Origin: an uncultured Francisellaceae bacterium
Lineage (GTDB): Bacteria; Pseudomonadota; Gammaproteobacteria; UBA6186; Azoamicaceae
Assembly (NCBI GenBank): GCA_903907935.1
Contig: CAIVQA010000005.1
Coordinates: 1-61,850 of the forward strand
Direction of reading: 5' to 3'
DNA: 61,850 bases
Below the pieces are notes generated by a model that had not been told where the DNA came from, searched no databases, and saw only the letters and a list, made by a program, of their open reading frames with translations. Made by a program: the position numbers and the translations under genes. This document shows, in pieces, positions 16,650 to 26,310 of the stretch (positions are counted from its first letter, which is position 1; the number at the start of each line of letters is the position of its first letter).

Positions 16650-17900
16650 ATGTTAGAGAAAATTGAAGATCGGCAATATGTATTATTATGGGGCATAATT
16701 ATTGTGCTGAGTATTTTATTATGTATTGTATCGAGCATGGTTTTAAGTTCTAAAAAAGTTTTTCATACCAACAATAAATATTCAAAAAAACAATTAACAA
16801 CCGGAGTAAGTCGCGTTAATCAGCAAGAGATGTGGGTGCATGATTTTACAGCTCGTGCTGAAGTCACGCAAAAACGTTTAGAATCAATGGAGCAAACTTT
16901 AGACAAACTGCTTAAATTAAATATGAAAGAGGCAAGCTCTATTACTGGTAACACCCCAGTTGCTACTTTAAAAAATGATTTAGCAACTATTTATCAAACA
17001 AGCGACAAAGAGAGAGTTAATGATTTACCATTACTTCCTACGCCAGTTGCTAGTTTTTCTGCGGTCACAACCAAATTTAGATCTAAAGAATTAAAAAAAA
17101 TTAGTCTTAATCTAAATCGTGGATTAAATGCTAAAGCCTTAAAGACTACCGATAATACCATACCAGCAGGAGCTTTTGCTGAAGCTGTTTTGTTAGGTGG
17201 GGTAGATGCTAGCACATCAATTCAAGCATCAAGCGATCCCAGACCAATATTGCTCAGGTTAACGCATCCAGGCACCTTACCACGCAGGTTCAAATCTGAT
17301 TTAGAAGGTTGTCATGTGCTGGCAGCATCTTATGGTGATATTTCAAGTGAGCGAGTTTTTATGCGACTAGAAAAATTAGGTTGTGTGGAACGAAGAACAG
17401 GGGAAGTAATTGAGGTTAATATTCAAGGTTATGTAGCCGGAGAAGATGGTAGAGCTGGTGTTCGAGGAGTTGTAGTTGATAGAGCAGGTGAGAGTATGCG
17501 TAATGCTATGGTTGGTGGATTCTTTAGTAGTATTGGTAAATTTTTAGGTCAAGCCAGAACTCCGGTACTTTTTTCACCAGCAACAGGTCTTGCTCAAAAC
17601 AATCATCTTAATACTAATGATCTATTCAAACAAAGTGCCGCGAATGGTATGGGCGGCGCATTAGACAAATACGCTGATTTTTATATTAAAAGGGCAGAAC
17701 AGATGCAACCGGTTATTCAAGTTGCGGCAGGCCGTAAGGTTGATCTCGTATTTACTCAAGGATTGGATTATGCAGATAGTCGAGTACGGCAAACATTAAG
17801 TAAAACTCGTGATCAAAAAAGATATCAAGAAGTACAAAATATTGCTGACACTAAAACAGTTGATGAATGGTTACCTAAAAATGAAGGAGCTAACAGATGA
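16650..17900 (+). CDS. traB: Conjugative transfer protein TraB
   Basis: This 416-residue VirB10-like protein has an N-terminal membrane anchor (residues about 9-31), a coiled region (RAEVTQKRLESMEQTLDKLL) and the periplasmic TraB core, with LEGCHVLAASYGDISSERVF, LEKLGCVERRTGEVIEV and GEDGRAGVRGVVVDR. TraB spans the envelope and couples the inner-membrane motor to the outer ring. It is slightly shorter than F TraB (about 475). Its stop overlaps the traV start. Confidence 0.9.
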   Translation: MLEKIEDRQYVLLWGIIIVLSILLCIVSSMVLSSKKVFHTNNKYSKKQLTTGVSRVNQQEMWVHDFTARAEVTQKRLESMEQTLDKLLKLNMKEASSITGNTPVATLKNDLATIYQTSDKERVNDLPLLPTPVASFSAVTTKFRSKELKKISLNLNRGLNAKALKTTDNTIPAGAFAEAVLLGGVDASTSIQASSDPRPILLRLTHPGTLPRRFKSDLEGCHVLAASYGDISSERVFMRLEKLGCVERRTGEVIEVNIQGYVAGEDGRAGVRGVVVDRAGESMRNAMVGGFFSSIGKFLGQARTPVLFSPATGLAQNNHLNTNDLFKQSAANGMGGALDKYADFYIKRAEQMQPVIQVAAGRKVDLVFTQGLDYADSRVRQTLSKTRDQKRYQEVQNIADTKTVDEWLPKNEGANR

Positions 17901-18244
17901 TTAGACCAAAAATAATGATTTTATGCGGCTTATTATTAACCGGGTGTTCGGTTACTAAAGAAACTTTTGATTGTAAATATAGTAAAGGTGTTGGTTGTCG
18001 CTCGATTACTGAAGTTAACACTATGCTAAATGACGGTAAATTAAATTTATCAGGAAGCAATATGGTTAAACCTAAAAATGCACCTATCAAAGATCCTTTT
18101 CAAACAGACAATAGGATAGTTCAACGAGTTACCGAACAACATCTCAGAGTTTGGGTGGCACCACACGAGGATGAACAGGGTAATTTTCATGAAGAAACTA
18201 AGGTACATACGGTTTTAAGAACCGGGTTTTGGCAAATTTTATAG
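17897..18244 (+). CDS. traV: Conjugative transfer lipoprotein TraV
   Basis: This 115-residue lipoprotein has the lipobox LLLTGC at residues 14-19, so Cys19 should be lipidated and anchored in the outer membrane. Three further cysteines occur early in the mature part (DCKYSKGVGCRS), as in TraV. The C-terminal LRVWVAPHEDEQGNFHEE matches the family. It overlaps traB by 4 bp. TraV completes the outer-membrane core with TraK and TraB. Confidence 0.85.
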   Translation: MIRPKIMILCGLLLTGCSVTKETFDCKYSKGVGCRSITEVNTMLNDGKLNLSGSNMVKPKNAPIKDPFQTDNRIVQRVTEQHLRVWVAPHEDEQGNFHEETKVHTVLRTGFWQIL

Positions 18245-18254
18245 GAGATCATAA

Positions 18255-20744
18255 ATGCTTGCAAAATGTGGTGAAAAGATTTTTAAATTTTTTGGTGAAA
18301 AAGATTTTGGATTTAAAGAGCCGTCTAAATTTGACAAGTTGTATGATCAATTAAGTCAATTTTATATAATTTCAGATCTGTTTCCCTATGAACATTATGA
18401 TCCAAAACATCAATTATTTTTTAATATGGATAGCGTTGGTTTTGTATTAGAGACTCCGCCATTAGTTGGTTCATCGGATGAAATGCAAAAAGAAATAAGT
18501 AGTTTATTTCAACATTTATTGCCAGAAAACAATAGCTTGCAGATCATGCTATTTGCCGATCCTCATATTGCCGATTATTTAGATCGGTGGCAAAAGGCAC
18601 GCGCAAATTCTATTGTACATTCTATTGCTAAAAGAAGAGTCGAACATTTAAAGAAATTTGCATTTAGATCACCAAATCCGCCATATAGTCTGCGTGATTT
18701 TAGGTGTTTTATTAGTTTTTCCCAAAAGGCCAATCACAATCCAGTTATTTTAGAAAGTATTAATCAATTAAAAAATCAACTAAAAACAACTTTAGAAATG
18801 TTAGGATTGCCAGTTACTGTTTGGAGTGCTAATGAATTAATTAATACATTAAGTAGTATTATCAATATGGATCCGGAACAAACTAATCGTTGTTCAAAAC
18901 AGTGGAATAGCTTGCAAAACATAGGAGAGCAAATAGGAGATCTTGGCACTCATCTAGCAGTTAGCAAAGATTCATTAGTTCTAAATCAAGGGAAAATTAA
19001 AATTCGCACCTATCAAGCAACGCAGTTACCGAGTGTTTGGTCGTTACATGCTATGGGACAATTAATTGGGGATGAAGATCGGGATTTTGCTCAAATTTCT
19101 TGCCCATTTATTCTCCACTATGGGGTACATGTTCCGATACAAGGGACGCCACGTGCTAAAGTTTTAACCAAAGCTACTTATGTTGAGCGGCAAGCAACTT
19201 CACCAATTGGTAAATATCTACCATCAATTCAAAGAGAGGCTACCGAGCTAAATTTTGTACGAGAGCAAATTGGTAAAGGTGAGAGGATTGTACAAACTCA
19301 ATTTAGTGTTATTTTATTTGCTGAAGAAAAAAATTTAACCAGTTGTGAACAAATTTTATTAAATTTATATTTTAGTAAAGAATGGAAACTGCAAGCTAAT
19401 AATTTTTTGCATTTACCAATATTTTTAAGTTGCATGCCGATGATGTGGGCGCAAGATCGAGTTAATTCTTTACTCCACTATAAAAAACTTAAAACTACGT
19501 TATCGACAGAATCCGCTAATCTTCTACCACTACAAGGTGAATGGAAAGGTACAGCAACTCCTGGCCTGTTATTAGGTGGTAGACGTGGACAACTAATGAA
19601 CTGGAACCCGTTTGATAATAAAGGTAATTGTAATATATGTATAGTTGGAGCTTCAGGTACCGGTAAATCGGTTTGTATGCAAGATTTAATGAAAACAGCA
19701 CTTGGTCTTAATGGCAAAGTGTTCGTTATGGATGTTGGTAAAAGCTTTGAAAAAACTTGTTCTGAATTAGAAGGACAATTTATTGAATTTAAAGCTAATA
19801 CTCCTATTTGTTTAAATCCATTTAGTAATATACCAATAAACAATCCTGAAGAAGCACAAGATGCATTGGCGATGTTAAAGTCAGTATTAATTTTAATGGC
19901 AGCACCTACTAATGGAGTTAATGATTTAGAGGCTTCTTTTTTAGAACAAGCAGTACTTGAGGTTTGGAATAAACATCAACAAAGATCCAATATTACGAAT
20001 ATTGCTGAATGTCTTGCTAGTCATCATGATCAAAAAGCTAAGGATTTAGGCGTTATGCTATTTCCATATACTGCTCAAGGTGCTTATGGACGATTTTTTA
20101 ATGGTAAGTCCAATGTAAATTTAGACAATCCACTAGTAGTTATTGAGTTTGAATCACTTAAAGAGCGTAAGGATTTACAAGGAGTTATTTTGCAAATGAT
20201 TATTATTAATATTACTAATAGAATTTTTTTAGGTAATAGAGAAACACCGTCCATTATAGTATTTGATGAAGCATGGGACTTACTAAGAGGCACACAAAGT
20301 GGAGTTTTTATTGAAACTTTGGCGCGGCGTTTACGGAAATACTATGGTTCTTTAATGATCGGAACCCAGTCTGTTAATGATTTATTTGCAAGTCCGGCAG
20401 CGACTGCCGCTTTTGACAATAGTGATTGGATGTGTTTCCTTGGACAAAAACCAGAATCTATTGAGCAATTAAAAAAATTAGGTCGGATCTCTTTAACACC
20501 ACTTATGGAAGCTCAGCTTAAATCCGTTAAGACTAAACATGGACAATATGCAGAAATGATGATCCATGGAACTCATGGCTATGCGATAGGTAGGTTACTT
20601 CTAGATCCTTATTCACAATTATTGTATTCAACAAAAGCTGCTGATTACTCGGCTGTTAATGCTCTTCGTGAACAAGGACTTAGTTTACAAGATGCCTTGG
20701 AAACATTATTAAAAGAGAGAGAACATGCACAAACTAACATATAG
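18255..20744 (+). CDS. traC: Conjugative transfer ATPase TraC
   Basis: This 829-residue VirB4-type ATPase powers pilus assembly at the inner membrane. The N-terminal TraC domain has the family pattern (DLFPYEHYDPKHQLFFNMD). Walker A, GASGTGKSVCMQDL, is near residue 465 and Walker B, SIIVFDEAWDLLRG, near 670, followed by the RRLRKYYGS and GTQSVNDL motifs. Length is normal. Its last 20 bp overlap trbI. Confidence 0.95.
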   Translation: MLAKCGEKIFKFFGEKDFGFKEPSKFDKLYDQLSQFYIISDLFPYEHYDPKHQLFFNMDSVGFVLETPPLVGSSDEMQKEISSLFQHLLPENNSLQIMLFADPHIADYLDRWQKARANSIVHSIAKRRVEHLKKFAFRSPNPPYSLRDFRCFISFSQKANHNPVILESINQLKNQLKTTLEMLGLPVTVWSANELINTLSSIINMDPEQTNRCSKQWNSLQNIGEQIGDLGTHLAVSKDSLVLNQGKIKIRTYQATQLPSVWSLHAMGQLIGDEDRDFAQISCPFILHYGVHVPIQGTPRAKVLTKATYVERQATSPIGKYLPSIQREATELNFVREQIGKGERIVQTQFSVILFAEEKNLTSCEQILLNLYFSKEWKLQANNFLHLPIFLSCMPMMWAQDRVNSLLHYKKLKTTLSTESANLLPLQGEWKGTATPGLLLGGRRGQLMNWNPFDNKGNCNICIVGASGTGKSVCMQDLMKTALGLNGKVFVMDVGKSFEKTCSELEGQFIEFKANTPICLNPFSNIPINNPEEAQDALAMLKSVLILMAAPTNGVNDLEASFLEQAVLEVWNKHQQRSNITNIAECLASHHDQKAKDLGVMLFPYTAQGAYGRFFNGKSNVNLDNPLVVIEFESLKERKDLQGVILQMIIINITNRIFLGNRETPSIIVFDEAWDLLRGTQSGVFIETLARRLRKYYGSLMIGTQSVNDLFASPAATAAFDNSDWMCFLGQKPESIEQLKKLGRISLTPLMEAQLKSVKTKHGQYAEMMIHGTHGYAIGRLLLDPYSQLLYSTKAADYSAVNALREQGLSLQDALETLLKEREHAQTNI

Positions 20745-21060
20745 TTTTTTAATATTGGCTATCGTATGGTTAATGACCGTAACTGTTTTTTTGGTGCAAA
20801 TTATCATAAAACCAAAAATTGGTTGTATTGATCTCAATACTTTAGTTGCAACCCAAGCACAAAAAATATCCTCTCTTTATCCAAATGGTCAATTGCCAGC
20901 AGATCAATTACAACTTTTAGCCGACAACATAAAAATTTCCGTTGCAGTTTATGCGAAAGAGAACAACTTAATTTTATTAGTAAAAAATGCTGTTTGGGGT
21001 GGTGAGTTAATTGATCATACCCAAGATCTTATAAATACACATTTTGATGGGGCGTTTTAA
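20725..21060 (+). CDS. trbI: TrbI-like transfer protein (F-type)
   Basis: This 111-residue protein has one N-terminal membrane helix (residues about 7-27) and a small periplasmic part. Its position right after traC, one helix and size match F-type TrbI, which affects pilus retraction. It starts within the 3' end of traC and ends 2 bp before the next gene. Confidence 0.7.
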   Translation: MHKLTYSFLILAIVWLMTVTVFLVQIIIKPKIGCIDLNTLVATQAQKISSLYPNGQLPADQLQLLADNIKISVAVYAKENNLILLVKNAVWGGELIDHTQDLINTHFDGAF

Positions 21061-21062
21061 TA

Positions 21063-21542
21063 ATGAAATGGTTTAAATATATAAATTTAAGAGATTTACT
21101 TAAAGCATTGGCATTGTTTAGTGGTTCTATTTATGTAGTCTTTCTAACAAGCCAGCAAATACATTTTTTAATTAGTGAAACCAATTCATCGCTGCAACAT
21201 TATTTTTTACATATGCCAAAAATAAAACCCAAGATCAACAACTATACAGTTGTTTGGAGCGAGTGGAGTGACAGTCTGGTTATCAAAAAAATTGTTGGAG
21301 TTGAAGGTGATTTAATTTGGTACGATCAAAATAATCAAATGTTTATAAATGATTTTAAAATTGGTGTGCCTAAAAAAATAGCATCAGATGGCAGAAAATT
21401 ACACGCCATCCCTTCCCAAATTATCCCTAAGAGCCAGGTGTTTTTATATTCAGAAAACATAAACAGTTTTGATTCTCGTTATCAGGAATTAGGTCTTGTG
21501 TCATTTACTGCATTGCAGGGACTTGTGATCCCATTGGTGTGA
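21063..21542 (+). CDS. S26 signal-peptidase-like protein
   Basis: This 159-residue protein has one N-terminal membrane helix and the box VIKKIVGVEGDLIWY, matching the S26 (LepB/RP4 TraF/TrhF) lysine box KR-x-VG-x-x-GD. A later FDSRYQELGLV matches the family's DSR-x-x-G box. Enzymes of this group process pilins or pilus substrates, which fits its place in the transfer operon. The catalytic serine motif is not in canonical form (candidates lie in TNSSLQ near residues 38-43), so activity is unproven. Confidence 0.65.
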   Translation: MKWFKYINLRDLLKALALFSGSIYVVFLTSQQIHFLISETNSSLQHYFLHMPKIKPKINNYTVVWSEWSDSLVIKKIVGVEGDLIWYDQNNQMFINDFKIGVPKKIASDGRKLHAIPSQIIPKSQVFLYSENINSFDSRYQELGLVSFTALQGLVIPLV

Positions 21543-21543
21543 T

Positions 21544-22158
21544 ATGAAAAAATTAATATGGCTGTTAATATTATTTATGCCTAGTTTGCAAGCTGTGCAT
21601 CTTGGAACTTTTGGAGAAACTTTTAATATTATCGAAGAGGATTTATTAGAAGTCATTCAAACTAAGCTTAAAGCAATAGAAAAAAATGGTGCAATAGAAC
21701 ATCATCAAATAAACATTCAGCAAAGAACTATAGAAAAAATTAAACGACCAGATCCGATTGAAGGAATAGTTAAAACTAAAAACCCGAGAGTTTTTTTATA
21801 TGATCCAGCGGTGCGTGTGCCTCGTGATTTAATCGATCATAACGGCCAAATTTTTGCTAAAATTGGTACTATAATAAATCCACTAGCAATATATAGTCTT
21901 ACTAACCCCATGGTTTTTATCGATGGTGATGATCAAACAGCCGTCAATTGGGCTATTCAGCAAAACCCTAGCAATACCAAAATTATTTTAACGAGTGGTG
22001 CACCGTTTAAATTAAGAGAACTCTATAAAAGAGCATTTTATTTTGATCAAAACGGTACGTTAGTTAAAAAATTTGGCATAACTCAAATTCCGGCACGAGT
22101 TAGCCAGACAGGCGACAAGCTACAAGTTGAGGAAATTTTATTAGATCATGAAAAATAA
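21544..22158 (+). CDS. traW: Conjugative transfer protein TraW
   Basis: This 204-residue periplasmic protein has a signal peptide (residues 1-17) followed by the family start HLGTFGETFNIIEEDLLEVI. The central region has FLYDPAVRVPRDLIDHNGQI and a thioredoxin-fold-like end with FGITQIPARV. TraW works with TrbC and TraU in pilus assembly. It overlaps traU by about 11 bp. Confidence 0.9.
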   Translation: MKKLIWLLILFMPSLQAVHLGTFGETFNIIEEDLLEVIQTKLKAIEKNGAIEHHQINIQQRTIEKIKRPDPIEGIVKTKNPRVFLYDPAVRVPRDLIDHNGQIFAKIGTIINPLAIYSLTNPMVFIDGDDQTAVNWAIQQNPSNTKIILTSGAPFKLRELYKRAFYFDQNGTLVKKFGITQIPARVSQTGDKLQVEEILLDHEK

Positions 22159-23146
22159 TTTTTTTATAACAATTTGGATCATTATGATCTCTTTTAGTTT
22201 TGAGGTTCATGCTAAGTGTCAAGGAAAATTTGTAAATCCTATTACCGATATTTGTTGGAGCTGTTTATTTCCAATAACTATTGGCGGTATGAAAGTTACA
22301 AGTGGCCTAGAGGACACTCCTAATCCTCACCAATTAATTTGCCTGTGTCCAAAACCTGGTTTTCCTATTAAAGTACCAGGAGTTCCGGTGTCATTTTGGG
22401 AACCGGCACGATTAGTTGACGTAACTCGAACACCATACTGTATGGTTAATTTAGGCGGTTTAAAAATAGCTGGAGATGAAACTAGTCCAAAAAATGCTGG
22501 TGGTGTTGCAACTAGTGGTGGTGGCAGTCTTCGAAGTTTAAAGCATAGTTTTTATCAAGTACATTGGTATATTTATCCGGTGATTTATTGGTTAGAGTTA
22601 TTAACTGATTTTATTTGTTTAGAAAAAGGTAGTCTAGATCTTGCATATTTAACGGAACTTGATCCATTTTGGGATGATGATGAAACTAGCTTTATTATTC
22701 AACCGGAAGCGGTGCTTTTTGGTAACCCTATTGCCCAAGCCGCGTGTGCCGCAGATTGTTTGAGTGCAACAGCCGGCTTTCCATTAGATCCATTATTTTG
22801 GTGTGGTGGTTGTCAAGGTAGTTTATATCCTTTTACTGGTAGTATTAGTGCTCACGTTGGTGGAGTGCAGGCAAGTCTTTTAGCTACTCAACGAATGATT
22901 GCCAAATTACATCGTGAATTTTTATTATGGGGTTATATGGATGAAGCTGGTCTCTGTGGTAAATACCCAATGCCTATTATCCGTAAAAGTCAATATAAAA
23001 CTCAGATGGTTTATCCAATACCAATTAATACTTGCCAACCATTAGGCCGTTCGGAAATTCTTTGGAGTGCTGGCAAGGAATTTTCTTATAAAGGTGAAGA
23101 TTTTGGCTATTTAATTTGGAGAAAAAAATCATGCTGTCTTTTTTGA
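22148..23146 (+). CDS. traU: Conjugative transfer protein TraU
   Basis: This 332-residue periplasmic protein is needed for DNA transfer in F-type systems. It has a signal peptide (residues 1-22), many cysteines (CQGKF, ICWSCLFPI, LICLCPKPG, CAADC, WCGGCQGSLYP), and the family motifs MVNLGG and GDETSPKNAGG. The C-terminal Cys-Cys end is typical. It overlaps the start of trbC. Confidence 0.9.
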   Translation: MKNNFFITIWIIMISFSFEVHAKCQGKFVNPITDICWSCLFPITIGGMKVTSGLEDTPNPHQLICLCPKPGFPIKVPGVPVSFWEPARLVDVTRTPYCMVNLGGLKIAGDETSPKNAGGVATSGGGSLRSLKHSFYQVHWYIYPVIYWLELLTDFICLEKGSLDLAYLTELDPFWDDDETSFIIQPEAVLFGNPIAQAACAADCLSATAGFPLDPLFWCGGCQGSLYPFTGSISAHVGGVQASLLATQRMIAKLHREFLLWGYMDEAGLCGKYPMPIIRKSQYKTQMVYPIPINTCQPLGRSEILWSAGKEFSYKGEDFGYLIWRKKSCCLF

Positions 23147-23730
23147 TTATTTTATTAGCCTTTGTTTCTGGCATAGTATTAGCTGATGATGAAGCCTTAC
23201 AGTTGGTTCGTGATGCTGAAAAAAATAAATCTTCATATACAAAAGAAGCCGAAGATTTGGTAGCGCGTAGCGAACAAATGAAGCATTTATATATGTCGGA
23301 TGCTAAAAAATTAGCTGATCCCAGTAAACATATACTCCAAACGTTTAGTCAAAAAAACCAACAACCACAAACTTGCGGACAACAGTGTGGCACTCGTTTA
23401 GAGTCGAATCAAACAGACACAAAAAATAAATACCTAATCTTTGTGTCTTTTAGTATGCCAAAAGAGTCGCTTAAATCGTTATATTTTGATTCTAAAAATC
23501 AAAGTGCCATATTAGTTATGCGTGGGCTTAAAGATCTAAGTTTTAAAAAAACTGCTAGTGAGTTGCAAGCATTAAAAATAGCGATACAAATTGATCCTAA
23601 TTTATTTAAAGAGTATCAAGTAACTCAAGTTCCAACGATTGTCTCTCTTCTAGAACATAATAATTTTAATGCAATTAGCGGTAACGTGTCTTTTGAGTAT
23701 GCTAAATCTAAGCTCTCGGAGATCAAATGA
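23131..23730 (+). CDS. trbC: Conjugative transfer protein TrbC (F-type)
   Basis: The ATG at 23131 is preferred over the TTG at 23116, because GGAG at 23118-23121 is correctly placed for it and a clean signal peptide follows (SFLIILLAFVSGIVLA). The mature protein has a variable helical region, then the TrbC core KYLIFVSFSMPKESLKSLYF and a thioredoxin-like end, YQVTQVPTIVSL. It partners TraW. It overlaps traU by 16 bp and the traN start by 4 bp. Confidence 0.85.
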   Translation: MLSFLIILLAFVSGIVLADDEALQLVRDAEKNKSSYTKEAEDLVARSEQMKHLYMSDAKKLADPSKHILQTFSQKNQQPQTCGQQCGTRLESNQTDTKNKYLIFVSFSMPKESLKSLYFDSKNQSAILVMRGLKDLSFKKTASELQALKIAIQIDPNLFKEYQVTQVPTIVSLLEHNNFNAISGNVSFEYAKSKLSEIK

Positions 23731-25562
23731 ATAAGATCATCTTGTTGTTGTTAATCAATATAAATTGTGTGTATGCTAATATGGAAAAATCTTACGAAGA
23801 AGGCAAAGAGTATGCAAATGTACTACATGGTAATGCCAAAGGAGCTGTAACGAAGGCTAATTTACAAGATGTTCCTGGTTTTGTAACAGACAATCCGCAA
23901 GAGGCATCTTTATATAAACATCCTAATGAATTAGCCGACAAATCCCAGCAAACTTTAAATACTAGTGATGCTGGGAAAAATTTAAGAGAAACTGCTAAAA
24001 CACGGCAACGATTTACTATTGATCCTAATACCGATCCATTATTTAAAACAAAATCATCTGATCAAAGTTTAAATATTCAAGATGAAGCAGAAGGCACGCA
24101 ACTAGATGGTGTGATTGAAAAAACTTGCGAAGAAGGTGGAGATGATGTCACTTATGAATGTTTAGAAAATAGACATGTTGTGCCGCAAGTTCCACTAAAA
24201 AGAGCGACATTAACGGTTAATCATTTGGCTTTTACTCCTACATATGTTTCGGAATCTTATGTAGTGAGGGCTGGCAATTTTTGGCGGCATACTGAGTGGG
24301 GGACGCGTAACAAACACACTGGTTATATTTTAAGTTTACCGAAAGAAATCAATAAGTTTAAAGATCAATTTTGCATGGGCATTATTGCCAAAGATATTAC
24401 TACTGGAGAAGTTTTTAATATAGATTGCAATCGAATTCAAGCATTTAAGATTAATAGCGGAAGTATCACAGACAGCAATAACACTTTAACAATAGCCAGT
24501 AGTGTTGCTTCTTTAAATATAACTTTAGATCATACAACTTATGAAGGTGAAGGTATAGACGAATGGACTGGATGCGACAGTTTTGAACAAATGGTGGATC
24601 AGGGTCTTTGCCAATATGGTGGAGACAGAACTTTAACCAAAGGACCGGAGACTCGTAATATTAACGGTTATCAAATTACTAAAGATGCTTGGCAATATCG
24701 GCAAATTTATCATTGTAAAATGATTAAAGATGAATGTAACGCACTTCGCGCCATGGGTTGTGTACAAACCGGATCTAAGTGTAAAGAATGGCGGCAAGGT
24801 AAATGTTGGATTTATGAACAAAAATATCAATGTCCTAATGGAAGGTTGTCGTTAAAGAAAACCAATGCACCAGCATTAGGTGCTTTTTGCTTAACTGGTA
24901 ATTGTCATGATACGTCATATCAGGCAAATGGTGAAATGCTTGACGTTATCTCGCGGTTAAGTATGTTAAAAGAAATACAAAAAGATATTCAAACACAAAA
25001 TAATAGTAATGATAATTTTAAAATTTTCAAAGGTACTGATTATCAATGCAGCAGGAATTGTATAAATTTTAAAGACTGTTGTGGTGGGATGAAAGGTTGG
25101 GGGATCAAAATACGCTTAGCTGGTTGTAAACCAGAAGAGTTGCAGCTTGCCCAAATGCGGCAAAAAAATCTTTGTCATCAAGTAGGGAACACTTATTGCT
25201 CGAAGAAAGTGCTAGGAAAATGTGTTAACAAAAAAACCAGTTTTTGTTGTTTTGCGACCAAATTTGCCAAGATCTTACAAGTACAAGGAAGATCTCAATT
25301 AGGTTTAGGATGGGGTGATCAAAAATGCCCGGATTGTCGCGCGCTTACAGTTGTTGAAATCTCTAAAATGGATTTATCTAAAATGAATTTCAGTGAATTA
25401 TTTGAAGACATTATGCAAAAATATAAATCACCTGATCTTAGTAATTTGCAAGAATTAACTAGTAAACAAGTAACTGAAAGTATGAACCGGATCGCAGATG
25501 GTTTAAAAACAAACACTTCAGTTAAAAAAGGAGTTATTGGTGACAAAAAAGATGATCTTTAA
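23727..25562 (+). CDS. traN: Mating-pair stabilisation protein TraN
   Basis: This 611-residue cysteine-rich outer-membrane adhesin stabilises contact with the recipient. After a signal peptide (residues 1-17) come a Gln/Asp-rich region and the TraN cysteine pattern: CEEGGDDVTYECLENRHVV, WTGCDSFEQ, CKMIKDECNALRAMGC, CSRNCINFKDCCGGMKGWG, YCSKKVLGKCVNKKTSFCC. The C-terminal SQLGLGWGDQKCPDCRAL is family-typical. It overlaps the traF start by about 23 bp. Confidence 0.9.
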   Translation: MNKIILLLLININCVYANMEKSYEEGKEYANVLHGNAKGAVTKANLQDVPGFVTDNPQEASLYKHPNELADKSQQTLNTSDAGKNLRETAKTRQRFTIDPNTDPLFKTKSSDQSLNIQDEAEGTQLDGVIEKTCEEGGDDVTYECLENRHVVPQVPLKRATLTVNHLAFTPTYVSESYVVRAGNFWRHTEWGTRNKHTGYILSLPKEINKFKDQFCMGIIAKDITTGEVFNIDCNRIQAFKINSGSITDSNNTLTIASSVASLNITLDHTTYEGEGIDEWTGCDSFEQMVDQGLCQYGGDRTLTKGPETRNINGYQITKDAWQYRQIYHCKMIKDECNALRAMGCVQTGSKCKEWRQGKCWIYEQKYQCPNGRLSLKKTNAPALGAFCLTGNCHDTSYQANGEMLDVISRLSMLKEIQKDIQTQNNSNDNFKIFKGTDYQCSRNCINFKDCCGGMKGWGIKIRLAGCKPEELQLAQMRQKNLCHQVGNTYCSKKVLGKCVNKKTSFCCFATKFAKILQVQGRSQLGLGWGDQKCPDCRALTVVEISKMDLSKMNFSELFEDIMQKYKSPDLSNLQELTSKQVTESMNRIADGLKTNTSVKKGVIGDKKDDL

Positions 25563-26310
25563 AATAGCATTAATTCTAATTGGTTGGCTAGAAAGCACCT
25601 GTCTTTATGCAGCTTTTTTTGATCAAAGTGCCCAAGGTTGGCATTGGTATCAAGATCCTATTATTACAAAAGAAGAACAGCAAAATCCGGAAGTTGTGCC
25701 AATTACTCCAACACCAACTACAATCATCAAATCTTACCAAAAAGAATTAGAGATGAGACTTCATAAAGCAATTCTTAATCCAAGTTACCAAAACGTTCAA
25801 GCATATCAAGAAATGCAAAAAGATTTAACAGATCGTTCGCAAAAATTTTCTGAAACTTGGATGCAGGTGGTTTTTCAAAATCCACATTTAGATCATACTT
25901 TGGTGTCACCAACTAATCATACAGGTCGCCATGTTTATTTAGACCAAGAAAAACAAATAATTAAAGATACCATTTCTAATCTTAAGGATAAGTACGGATT
26001 ATTCTTTTTCTTTAGTAGTCAATGTGAGTATTGTCATAAGTTTGCACCAATCGTTCAACAATTTGCTAAAAATTATGATTGGAAAATAATAGCAATTAGT
26101 TTAGATGGTGGTTCTATTCCTGGGTTTTTAAATCCTGTGCCTGATAATGGAATAGCTGCTAAGTGGCAAGTAATAGTTTTACCAAGCTTATTTGCCGTTA
26201 ATCCAACCACAGGTCATGTTTTGCCGATAGCTTTCGGTTTAACATCGATTGATCAAATGGAAACCAGAATTATGACTCTTTTAAAAAATCCAGGTGGCAC
26301 TCATGATTAA
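25540..26310 (+). CDS. traF: Conjugative transfer protein TraF
   Basis: GTG at 25540 is chosen because AAAGGAG at 25526-25532 fits it best; TTG 25537 and ATG 25552 are alternatives. A signal peptide leads to FFDQSAQGWHWYQDP, the TraF start. A C-terminal thioredoxin fold carries FFFSSQCEYCHKFAP, a CxxC site that F-plasmid TraF lacks, so this version may act as a disulfide isomerase for the many Cys-rich Tra proteins. It overlaps traN and traH. Confidence 0.9.
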   Translation: MTKKMIFKIALILIGWLESTCLYAAFFDQSAQGWHWYQDPIITKEEQQNPEVVPITPTPTTIIKSYQKELEMRLHKAILNPSYQNVQAYQEMQKDLTDRSQKFSETWMQVVFQNPHLDHTLVSPTNHTGRHVYLDQEKQIIKDTISNLKDKYGLFFFFSSQCEYCHKFAPIVQQFAKNYDWKIIAISLDGGSIPGFLNPVPDNGIAAKWQVIVLPSLFAVNPTTGHVLPIAFGLTSIDQMETRIMTLLKNPGGTHD

